From: Castellaniella denitrificans
GTDB taxonomy: Bacteria > Pseudomonadota > Gammaproteobacteria > Burkholderiales > Burkholderiaceae_B
Direction: 5' to 3'
Assembly: GCF_042653765.1 (NCBI RefSeq)
Contig: NZ_JBHSEZ010000005.1
Span: 47,486-111,485 of the forward strand
DNA: 64,000 nucleotides
The notes beneath the pieces are model-generated. The model ran no database searches, had not been told where the DNA came from, and was given only the letters and a program-made list of their open reading frames with translations. Position numbers and translations under genes: made by a program. Below, in pieces: positions 8,995 to 16,117 of this stretch (positions are counted from its first letter, which is position 1; each line of letters begins with the position of its first letter).

Positions 8995-9912
8995 CTAATG
9001 GGACCGGCCGATGATGTAGTCGGCCAGCTCGCGCAGGCGGCAGGCCGACGGCCCCAGCGGCAGCAGCGCGGCGCAGGCCTGTTCGCGCAGGCCGTCCAGC
9101 AGTTCGCGCGAGCCGTCCAGTCCCATGATGGACACGTAGGTCGGCTTGCCCCGGGCGGCGTCCTTGCCGGCGGTCTTGCCCAGGGTGGCCGAATCGGCGG
9201 TCACGTCCAGGATGTCGTCCACCACCTGGAAGGCCAGGCCCATGGCCGAGGCATAGGATTCCAGGCCGGCGCGCACCGTGCTGCTGGCCCCGGCCACCAC
9301 CCCGCCCAGCAGCACGCTGGCTTCCAGCAGGGCGCCGGTCTTCATGCGGTGCATGTGCTGCAGCGCCTCGATCGGCAGCGCCCGGCCGACGCTGGCGCAG
9401 TCGATGGCCTGGCCGCCGACCATGCCCTCGCTGCCCGCCGCGCGGGCCAGCAGCTGGACCGCCTGGACGGTCAGGGCCGGCGCGATGGGCATCTGCGCCA
9501 GGCAATCGAAGGCCAGCGGCTGCAGCGCGTCCCCGGCCAGCATGGCCAGGGCCTCGTCGTCGAACTGGCGGTGCACGGTGGGCCGGCCGCGCCGCAGGTC
9601 GTCGTCGTCCATGCAGGGCAGGTCGTCATGGATCAGCGAATAGGCGTGAATCAGTTCCACGGCGGCGGCGGCGGCGTCCAGCGCCAGGTCCTGGGCGGCG
9701 GCCGTCCCGGCCGGCGCGCGGCTGGCTTCGCCGGCCGCGTAGACCAGGGCGGCCCGCACCCGCTTGCCCGGCCCCAGGACGGCATAGCGCATGGCCTCGT
9801 GCAGGCGCGCGGCATCGTCCTGGACGGGCGGCAGCAGCTCGTCGAGCACCGCCGCGACGTGATCCACCCGATCGCGCAGCCAGGCGTCGAAATTCCCCAT
9901 CGCAACGCTCAT
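8995..9912 (-). CDS. ispA: Farnesyl diphosphate synthase (geranyltranstransferase)
   Basis: A 305-residue all-helical prenyltransferase making farnesyl diphosphate from IPP and DMAPP. The first aspartate-rich motif is DDLPCMDDDD near residue 94 and the second is DDILD near 229; KTGALLEA lies between. The ATG at 9912 overlaps the xseB stop in ATGA; a second ATG at 9900 is possible. It sits between xseB and dxs as in many proteobacteria. Confidence 0.95.
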   Translation of the reverse strand: MSVAMGNFDAWLRDRVDHVAAVLDELLPPVQDDAARLHEAMRYAVLGPGKRVRAALVYAAGEASRAPAGTAAAQDLALDAAAAAVELIHAYSLIHDDLPCMDDDDLRRGRPTVHRQFDDEALAMLAGDALQPLAFDCLAQMPIAPALTVQAVQLLARAAGSEGMVGGQAIDCASVGRALPIEALQHMHRMKTGALLEASVLLGGVVAGASSTVRAGLESYASAMGLAFQVVDDILDVTADSATLGKTAGKDAARGKPTYVSIMGLDGSRELLDGLREQACAALLPLGPSACRLRELADYIIGRSH

Positions 9913-10196
9913 GTCGCGTCCCGCGCCGCGGCGTCGTCGAAGGGTTGGAGCAACTGGTCCTGGAGCACCTGGACCTGCTGCTCGACGGCTTCCAGCCGCC
10001 GCTGGCACACCTGGGCCAGCGCCACGCCGCGCTGGTACAGGGCGATGGATTCGTCCAGGCCCAGGTTGCCGTCGTTCATGCGGCCGGCCAGATCCTCGAG
10101 TTCGGCCAGCGCCGTCTCGAAGTCCTGGGGCAATGGATCGGCGGGCCGGGGCGTGCGGGCCGGCTGCGGAGTTTGATCGTTGGCCATGGGTTTCAT
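9909..10196 (-). CDS. xseB: Exodeoxyribonuclease VII small subunit
   Basis: A 95-residue protein whose core, DFETALAELEDLAGRMNDG followed by LDESIALYQRG, is the XseB helical hairpin that binds XseA. Exonuclease VII degrades single-stranded DNA. A second ATG lies at 10187, so the first three residues are uncertain. First gene of the xseB-ispA-dxs-folE2 unit; xseA is not in the window. Confidence 0.92.
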   Translation of the reverse strand: MKPMANDQTPQPARTPRPADPLPQDFETALAELEDLAGRMNDGNLGLDESIALYQRGVALAQVCQRRLEAVEQQVQVLQDQLLQPFDDAAARDAT

Positions 10197-10214
10197 CTGT
10201 GCATTCCAGACTGG

Positions 10215-10243
10215 ATTGTACGGGAACCCCGCCGGACCATGAA
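10215..10243 (-). promoter_or_regulatory. Candidate sigma-70 promoter for xseB-ispA-dxs-folE2
   Basis: The minus strand reads TTCATG, 17 bases, then TACAAT, ending about 20 bases before the xseB ATG. The -10 matches 5 of 6 consensus bases and the -35 matches 3 of 6. Confidence 0.4.
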
Positions 10244-10370
10244 ACCGCCCCGGCCCCGGCCGCCTGCGGGGTGGGGTACAATTTCGTCCCTCGTTCCGCC
10301 CGCCAGGATCGCCGGCGCCTGGGGCATCCCGGTGGCGATCCGGGCGGTTCCATTCTTGCGGGGGGAACCA

Positions 10371-11609
10371 ATGACCAACCCTTACATCCCTTCCGGCACG
10401 GATCTGGCCAGCCAGCTACCGGTCCACCACTATTTCGATCCAGACGTCCTGGCGCGGGAGCGCAGCCGGATCTTCGAGCGCAGCGCGCGCTACGTGGGCC
10501 ACGAAAAGATGGTGCCGAACCCCGGCGACTGGCGCACCCTGGTCCACGAAGGCGGGGGACGGGCCCTGCTGCGCGACCGGACCGACGTGCGCCTGCTGTC
10601 GAACGTCTGCCGCCACCGCCAGGCCCTGATGCTGGGCAGCCAGACCGGGCGCGACGCCGGTTGCGCTCAAGGAAACGCCGGGCCGTCCCAAGTTTCCTTG
10701 CCCCCCTCGGGGGGCGGGCCGGGCGCAGCACGGTCCAGGGGACACTCTACGGGAAATTTGTGCGCAACGGGCGGACGCATCCTGTGCCCCATCCACCAAT
10801 GGAGCTACGACACCCGGGGCCGCCTGCTGAACGCCCCGCTGTTCCCGGAAAAACCGGACCTGCGGCTGCGGGAATTCCCGCTGCGCAATTGCCACGGCCT
10901 GCTGTTCGAGGGCGAGCGCGACCCCCTGGGCGACATCGGCGGCCTGTTCGAGCGGCCGGAATTCGATTTTTCCGACTACGTGCTCGACCACGTGGAAGTC
11001 CACCCCTGCCACTACAACTGGAAGACCTTCATCGAGGTCTACCTGGAGGACTACCACGTCGGCCCCTTCCACCCCGGGCTGGGGCGCTTCGTCACCTGCG
11101 ACGACCTGGAATGGGAATTCGGCGAATTCCACAGCATGCAGCGGGTCGGCGTCCACCAGGCCCTGGGCCAGCCGGGCACCGAGGTCTACCGCCAGTGGCA
11201 CGACCGCCTGCTGCAATACCGGTCCGGCGCCGCGCCCGATTTCGGCGCGGTCTGGGTGACGTATTTCCCCACCCACATGATCGAGCTCTATCCCCACGTC
11301 CTGGTGCTGTCCACGCTGCACCCCGTCGGCCCCCAGGAAACCGTCAACGTGATCGAGTTCTACTACCCCGAGGAGATCGTCGCCTTCGAGCGCGAATTCA
11401 TCGAGGCCCAGCGCGCGGCCTACCTGGAGACGGCGATCGAGGACGACGAGATCGGCGAGCGCATGGACGCCGGCCGCCGCGCCCTGATGGAGCGCGGCGA
11501 GAGCGAATGCGGCCCCTACCAGAGCCCCCTGGAAGACGGCATGGCGCACTTCCACGCCTGGTACCGCCGCATGATGAACCCGGTCACGGATCAGTCCCCT
11601 GCGGACTGA
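10371..11609 (+). CDS. Rieske-type aromatic ring-hydroxylating oxygenase, alpha subunit, with internal repeat insertion
   Basis: A 412-residue oxygenase. The Rieske [2Fe-2S] ligands are present as NVCRHR (Cys-x-His) and CPIHQW (Cys-x-x-His); the mononuclear iron site shows as DYHVGPFH in the catalytic domain. Such enzymes hydroxylate or demethylate aromatics or quaternary amines with electrons from a separate reductase; none is encoded nearby, so the substrate is unknown. Between the two ligand pairs, where about 17 residues are usual, there are about 40. The extra Gly/Pro/Ser-rich part (residues about 95-127) is encoded by a hairpin repeat. Iron-sulfur binding could survive if this is a surface loop. 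The start ATG at 10371 follows a purine-rich GGGGGGAA. Confidence 0.82.
   Translation: MTNPYIPSGTDLASQLPVHHYFDPDVLARERSRIFERSARYVGHEKMVPNPGDWRTLVHEGGGRALLRDRTDVRLLSNVCRHRQALMLGSQTGRDAGCAQGNAGPSQVSLPPSGGGPGAARSRGHSTGNLCATGGRILCPIHQWSYDTRGRLLNAPLFPEKPDLRLREFPLRNCHGLLFEGERDPLGDIGGLFERPEFDFSDYVLDHVEVHPCHYNWKTFIEVYLEDYHVGPFHPGLGRFVTCDDLEWEFGEFHSMQRVGVHQALGQPGTEVYRQWHDRLLQYRSGAAPDFGAVWVTYFPTHMIELYPHVLVLSTLHPVGPQETVNVIEFYYPEEIVAFEREFIEAQRAAYLETAIEDDEIGERMDAGRRALMERGESECGPYQSPLEDGMAHFHAWYRRMMNPVTDQSPAD
10653..10747 (+). repeat. GC-rich hairpin repeat, copy 1, in frame inside the Rieske gene
   Basis: The segment contains GCCGGGCCG followed by TCCCAAG, then a perfect C6-TC-G6 palindrome at 10701-10714. 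A second stem, CAAGGAAAC with GTTTCCTTG (10668-10676 and 10692-10700), brackets the first part. The same core occurs at 50186-50260 and 62973-63035. Boundaries are estimated from where the protein departs from its family. Confidence 0.65.
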
Positions 11610-11665
11610 TCCGTGACTGGTGAATCGGAGCGCCTTGCAAGGCGCGAGGCGGGAGTCACCCGCCT
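11583..11665. repeat. Cluster of three inverted repeats at a convergent gene junction
   Basis: In 83 bases there are a perfect 14-bp stem with a 7-base loop (11583-11596 with 11604-11617, arm GTCACGGATCAGTC), a 16-base perfect palindrome GCGCCTTGCAAGGCGC (11630-11645), and a 7-bp stem AGGCGGG/CCCGCCT (11647-11653 with 11659-11665). The first covers the last codons of the Rieske gene and the third covers the sulfurtransferase stop. They may end both convergent transcripts, but no T-run follows. Confidence 0.7.
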
Positions 11666-12522
11666 TTCGCCACCGGGCGGGTGGCGTCGGCGCACCACTC
11701 GCTCCAGGATCCCGGATACAGGGCCGAGCCGCGCAGGCCGGCCAGTTCCATGGCGAACAGGTTGTGGCAGGCGGTAATGCCCGAACCGCACTGGTGGACG
11801 ATGCCGTGGTCCAGCCGGTCGCCCAGCAGGGATTCGAATTCCGCGCGCAGCTCGCCGGCCGGCTTGAAACGCCCGTCCACCCCCAGATTGCAGGCAAACG
11901 GCCGGTTCAGGGCCCCCGGGATGTGCCCCCCCACCGGGTCGATCGGCTCGACCGCCCCGCTGAAGCGCTCGGGCGCGCGCGCGTCCAGCACCGTGAAGCG
12001 CGGCTCGTCCAGGTTGGCCAGGATGGCGCGGGCGTCGACGACGGGCATGGACGGCTTGCCCGAAGGCACGAGGCCCTGGATCGCCTGGGCCTCGCTGAGG
12101 GAAGGCGCCCGCGCGCCGGTCTCGGAAGCCCCGCCGGCCGCCCGCCAGGCGGCCCAGCCCCCGTCCAGGACCGCGACGGACTCGTGCCCCAGCCAGCGCA
12201 GCATCCACCACAGGTGCGCCGCGAACATGGCGTTGTCGGCATCGTAGACCACCACGTCGGTGCGGGCCGTCAGGCCCTGGGCCCGCATCAGCGCGGCGAA
12301 ATCGGCTCGATCCGGCAAGGGGTGGCGGCCGTTGCGCCCGGTCTTGAGGGCGCACAGCTGGGTTTCATGGTCCAGATACAGGGCTCCGGGCACGTGGCCC
12401 GTCTCGTAGGCCCGCCGGCCCGCCCCGTGGTCCGCTAGGTCGTGGCGCACGTCGAAGATCAGGCACCCCGGCCGGGTCAGGCGGTCGCGCAGGGCCTCGG
12501 GCTGAATCAGCAATGCGGTCAT
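11656..12522 (-). CDS. sseA: 3-mercaptopyruvate/thiosulfate sulfurtransferase (two rhodanese domains)
   Basis: A 288-residue protein with an inactive N-terminal rhodanese domain (LIFDVRHDLADHG) and a catalytic C-terminal one. The active-site loop is CGSGITA, close to the CGSGVTA of 3-mercaptopyruvate sulfurtransferases and unlike the CRKGVTA of thiosulfate enzymes, so mercaptopyruvate is the more likely donor. The substrate was inferred from this loop alone. Its ATG overlaps the stop of the EamA permease gene in ATGA. Confidence 0.85.
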   Translation of the reverse strand: MTALLIQPEALRDRLTRPGCLIFDVRHDLADHGAGRRAYETGHVPGALYLDHETQLCALKTGRNGRHPLPDRADFAALMRAQGLTARTDVVVYDADNAMFAAHLWWMLRWLGHESVAVLDGGWAAWRAAGGASETGARAPSLSEAQAIQGLVPSGKPSMPVVDARAILANLDEPRFTVLDARAPERFSGAVEPIDPVGGHIPGALNRPFACNLGVDGRFKPAGELRAEFESLLGDRLDHGIVHQCGSGITACHNLFAMELAGLRGSALYPGSWSEWCADATRPVAKGG

Positions 12523-13439
12523 GACGGGTTTACCTCCTTCGTGGGAATGCCTGCGCCTTCGGGGCGCGCCGCCCGGCCGTCGCCCCGCAGGGCGCGCGCC
12601 TCGGTGTACGTGCGCCAGACCGACAGCAGGCCGGAACCGATGATCAGCGCCATGCCCGCCCAGGCCAGCGGCGCCGGCCGGTCGCCCCAGAACAGGACGC
12701 CGATCAGGGCGGCAAAGATGATGGTCATGTACTGCAGCGCCGCCGTCAACAGGGTAGACCCCAAACCGAAGGCCCGGGTCATGGCCAACTGGCCCACCAG
12801 CCCCGCCAGGCCCAGCCCGACCAGCGCCAGCAAGGCCAGGGGATCGCTGGTGCGCCAGCCCTGCAGCGCGATGCCGGCCAGGCCGCTCAGGCAGACCCCC
12901 AGCGAGAACAGCAGCACCGTGCGCCATTCGGGCTCGCCGACCTGGCCCAGCTGGCGGATCTGCATCATGGCGATCGCCGCCAGCCCGCCCGCCCCCAGCC
13001 CCATCAGGGCCGCGATCCACTGATCATGCTGGATGCTGGGGCGCAACACGCCCAGCACGCCCAGGAAGCCGGCCAGCACGGCCAGCACGCGCACCGGATC
13101 GCGCTGGGCGCCGCCGAAGAACAGCATCCAGCCGGCGATGAACAGCGGCGCCGTGTAGTTCAGGCTGATGGCCGTGGGCAGGGACAGGCGGGACAGCGCG
13201 AAGAACCCCAGCCACATGGACGTGATGCCGCTGAGATTGCGCCAGACGTGCAGGCGCCAGCTGGACGGGCGGATCGTGCGCCGCGTGGAGCGCGCCCAGA
13301 AATACAGCAGCAGGACGGAGGGAATGCCGCGGAACAGGACGATTTCCGGCAGCGTGGCGCCGAGATCGGCGGCGACCTTCACGAGGGCCCCCATCGCGGC
13401 GAACATGGCGCAAGCCAGCAACATCCACAGAGACTGCAT
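12519..13439 (-). CDS. EamA/DMT-family inner membrane permease
   Basis: A 306-residue protein with about ten hydrophobic helices arranged as two EamA halves. The first half includes LWMLLACAMFAAMGALVKVA and SLPTAISLNYTAPLFIAGW; the second starts near QWIAALMGLGAGGLAAIAM. Members export metabolites or amino acids; the substrate cannot be told here. It is coupled to sseA by overlap, which hints at a sulfur-compound link but does not show it. It diverges from htpX, whose start lies 87 bases away. Confidence 0.85.
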   Translation of the reverse strand: MQSLWMLLACAMFAAMGALVKVAADLGATLPEIVLFRGIPSVLLLYFWARSTRRTIRPSSWRLHVWRNLSGITSMWLGFFALSRLSLPTAISLNYTAPLFIAGWMLFFGGAQRDPVRVLAVLAGFLGVLGVLRPSIQHDQWIAALMGLGAGGLAAIAMMQIRQLGQVGEPEWRTVLLFSLGVCLSGLAGIALQGWRTSDPLALLALVGLGLAGLVGQLAMTRAFGLGSTLLTAALQYMTIIFAALIGVLFWGDRPAPLAWAGMALIIGSGLLSVWRTYTEARALRGDGRAARPEGAGIPTKEVNPS

Positions 13440-13526
13440 GCGTCACCAAAGACAGGGATACGAACCGGAAGCCGATACTATACACTTCGCACATCGTCGT
13501 CCCCTTCTTGCGGAGCCCTGCCCCAC

Positions 13527-14402
13527 ATGAAACGCATCATTCTGTTCCTCGTCACCAACATGGCCGTGATGCTGGTGCTCAGCATCACCATGAACCTCCT
13601 GGGCGTCGGCCGCTACCTGACGGCCAACGGCATCGACCCGGTCGCACTGCTGGTATTCGCGGCGGTGCTGGGGTTCGCCGGCTCGTTCATCTCGCTGCTG
13701 ATGAGCAAATGGATGGCCAAGTCCAGCACCGGCGCCCGGGTCATCGATCCCCAGGCGCCGCGCGACCGGCGCGAGGCCTGGCTGGTGGCGACCGTGCACC
13801 AGCTGGCCGACCGGGCCGGCATCGGCCGCCCGGAAGTCGCCATCTACGAAGGCGCGCCCAACGCCTTCGCCACCGGCGCCTTCCGCAACGACTCCCTGGT
13901 GGCGGTGTCCACCGGCCTGCTGTCGTCCATGACCGAAGAGGAAGTCACCGCCGTCCTGGGCCACGAAGTCGCCCACATCGCCAACGGCGACATGGTGACC
14001 CTCACACTGATCCAGGGCGTGGTCAACACCTTCGTCATCTTCCTGTCGCGCCTGGTCGGCTACTTCATCGACCGCGCCGTGCTGAAGAACGAGCGCGACG
14101 TCGGCATCGGCTATTACGCCAGCGTCTTCGTCTGTGAAATCCTCTTCGGCGTGCTCGCCTCGATCATCGTCGCCTGGTTCTCCCGCCAGCGCGAATTCCG
14201 CGCCGACGCGGGCTCGGCCCGGCTGCTGGGCGCGCGCGAACCCATGATCCGCGCGCTGGCCCGGCTGGGCGGGGTCGAGGCCGGCGAACTGCCAAAGTCC
14301 TTCGCCGCCTCGGGCATCGCGGGCGGCGCCATCGGCGCCCTGTTCGCCTCGCATCCGCCCATCGAACGGCGCATCGAGGCCCTGCGCCAGCAGGCAGCCT
14401 AG
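13527..14402 (+). CDS. htpX: Membrane zinc metalloprotease HtpX
   Basis: A 291-residue heat-shock protease of the inner membrane that helps clear misfolded membrane proteins. Two N-terminal membrane segments (MKRIILFLVTNMAVMLVLSI and the VALLVFAAVLGFAG region) are followed by the zinc motif HEVAHIANGD, two more hydrophobic stretches and a third-ligand region at REFRADAGSARLLG. The ATG at 13527 fits the conserved MKRI start. The Na/phosphate symporter follows 12 bases downstream. Confidence 0.95.
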   Translation: MKRIILFLVTNMAVMLVLSITMNLLGVGRYLTANGIDPVALLVFAAVLGFAGSFISLLMSKWMAKSSTGARVIDPQAPRDRREAWLVATVHQLADRAGIGRPEVAIYEGAPNAFATGAFRNDSLVAVSTGLLSSMTEEEVTAVLGHEVAHIANGDMVTLTLIQGVVNTFVIFLSRLVGYFIDRAVLKNERDVGIGYYASVFVCEILFGVLASIIVAWFSRQREFRADAGSARLLGAREPMIRALARLGGVEAGELPKSFAASGIAGGAIGALFASHPPIERRIEALRQQAA

Positions 14403-14414
14403 GGAAGGCCGGAT

Positions 14415-16070
14415 GTGCGCGAACTCCAGGTCCTGATCGCCTTCGGCGGTTTCGTCGCCCTGCTGCTGTGGGGCGTACACATGGTGCAGACCGGCGTGCA
14501 GCGGGCCTTCGGCAAGACGCTGGGCCTGTGGATGGGCCGCGCCATGGGCTCGACCCCGCGCGCCTTCGGCACGGGACTGCTGATCACCGCCGCCATCCAG
14601 AGCAGCACGGCCACCGGCCTGATGATCACCGGCTTCGCCCTGGACGGCCTGGTGCCCCTGGTGCCGGGCCTGGCGGCCATGCTGGGCGCCAACGTCGGCA
14701 CCACCCTGATCGTCCAGGCGCTGTCCTTCGACCCGACCGCCCTCGCGCCCGGCCTGGTGCTCGCCGGCGTCTGGATGTTCCGCCACTACGAGCCGGGCCG
14801 CGCCCGCGACCTGGGACGGGCCCTGATCGGCCTGGGCCTGCTGCTGCTGGCCCTGCACGAACTGGTGACCCTGTTCGAGCCGCTGCAGAACGCGCCGTTG
14901 CTGGGCAGCGCCCTGCTGGCCCTGGCCGGCGCACCGGTGATCGCCCTGGTGGCCAGCGCGGCGCTGACCTGGGCCTCGCATTCCAGCGTCGCCGTGGTGG
15001 TGCTGATCATGTCGCTGGCCCACCACGACCTGATCCCTCCGGAACTGGCCTACACGCTGGTGCTGGGCGCCAACCTGGGCACCGCCATCAACCCCGTCCT
15101 GGAAGGCGGCGGCGACGGCAACCCCGCCTCCCGCCGCGTGCCCATGGGCAACCTGGGCACCCGCGTCGCCGGCTGCCTGCTGGGCCTGGCCCTGCTGCCC
15201 TGGGCCGGCCCGGTCATGGCGGCGCTGGGCGACGCCGCGCACTCCGTGGCGAACTTCCACCTGCTGTTCAACCTGACGGTGGCCGCCTGCTTCATGCCCG
15301 CGCTGCGGCCCTACGCCCGGCTGCTGCAGCGGCTGCTGCCGCCGCGCGCCGACCCCCACGATCCGGCCCGCCCCCAGTACCTGGACGAGTCCGCCCGCGA
15401 AGTCCCGGCCGTGGCCCTGGGCCAGGCCGCCCGCGAGGCCCTGCGGCTGACGGACCTGCTGCGCGAATCGCTGCGGCTGACCGGACAGGCCCTGCTGCGC
15501 GAGGATCCCCGGGCCGGCGGCCAGGCCCGCTACCTGAACGGCGCCATCAGCCAGCTGGACCGGTCGGTGACCGCCTACCTGGCGACCCAGGACCAGGAAA
15601 GCCTCAGCGCCGACGACGCGCAGTACCTGAAGTCCATCCTGACCTTTTCCATGAATATCGCCCACGCCGCCGACGTGTCCGGCATGGGCCTGCTGGGCCA
15701 CGCCGGCCGGCTGAACAAGAAGCACTGGACGCTGGACCCCGAGCAGCAGGCGGAACTGGCCGAAGTCCTGGAACGGCTGCAGCGCAACCTGCGCCAGGCC
15801 GCCGCCCTGTTCGTCTCGGGCGACCGCGCGGCGGCCCGCGCCCTGGCCTTCGAAAAGGAACACTTCCGCGCCCTGGAGGCCCGGGCGGCCGAACGCTACC
15901 TGGAGCGCATCAAGACCGGCCGCATCGACGCCGCCGACGTCGGCGCCTTCTACCTGGAAATCCTCCGCGACGCGGGCGGGGTGAATGCCTGCCTGGTCAA
16001 CGCGGCGGCCTACCCCATCCTGGACCGGCACGGCGAACTGCGCCCCAACCGGCTGCGCGAATCGGAGTGA
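14415..16070 (+). CDS. Na/Pi-cotransporter family protein with PhoU-like C-terminal domain
   Basis: A 551-residue membrane protein. Two inverted Na/Pi repeats show as AAIQSSTATGLMITGF near residue 60 and WASHSSVAVVVLIMSL near 190, each with the Gln/His-Ser-Ser substrate loop. Residues from about 340 on form helical PhoU-like repeats. Homologues such as YjbB export phosphate. The start is GTG at 14415 with AGGGAAGG ahead; an ATG two bases earlier is out of frame. It likely forms an operon with htpX. Confidence 0.87.
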   Translation: MRELQVLIAFGGFVALLLWGVHMVQTGVQRAFGKTLGLWMGRAMGSTPRAFGTGLLITAAIQSSTATGLMITGFALDGLVPLVPGLAAMLGANVGTTLIVQALSFDPTALAPGLVLAGVWMFRHYEPGRARDLGRALIGLGLLLLALHELVTLFEPLQNAPLLGSALLALAGAPVIALVASAALTWASHSSVAVVVLIMSLAHHDLIPPELAYTLVLGANLGTAINPVLEGGGDGNPASRRVPMGNLGTRVAGCLLGLALLPWAGPVMAALGDAAHSVANFHLLFNLTVAACFMPALRPYARLLQRLLPPRADPHDPARPQYLDESAREVPAVALGQAAREALRLTDLLRESLRLTGQALLREDPRAGGQARYLNGAISQLDRSVTAYLATQDQESLSADDAQYLKSILTFSMNIAHAADVSGMGLLGHAGRLNKKHWTLDPEQQAELAEVLERLQRNLRQAAALFVSGDRAAARALAFEKEHFRALEARAAERYLERIKTGRIDAADVGAFYLEILRDAGGVNACLVNAAAYPILDRHGELRPNRLRESE

Positions 16071-16117
16071 GCCGGCCGCGCCGCGCGGGGCGGCATGGCT
16101 CGGCGGATCGCCGCCGA

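Noticed and set aside
7127..9505. Longer form of Dxs starting at 9505
   Set aside because: The extra 173 residues are read from ispA in the wrong frame; the conserved Dxs N-terminus starts at 8986.
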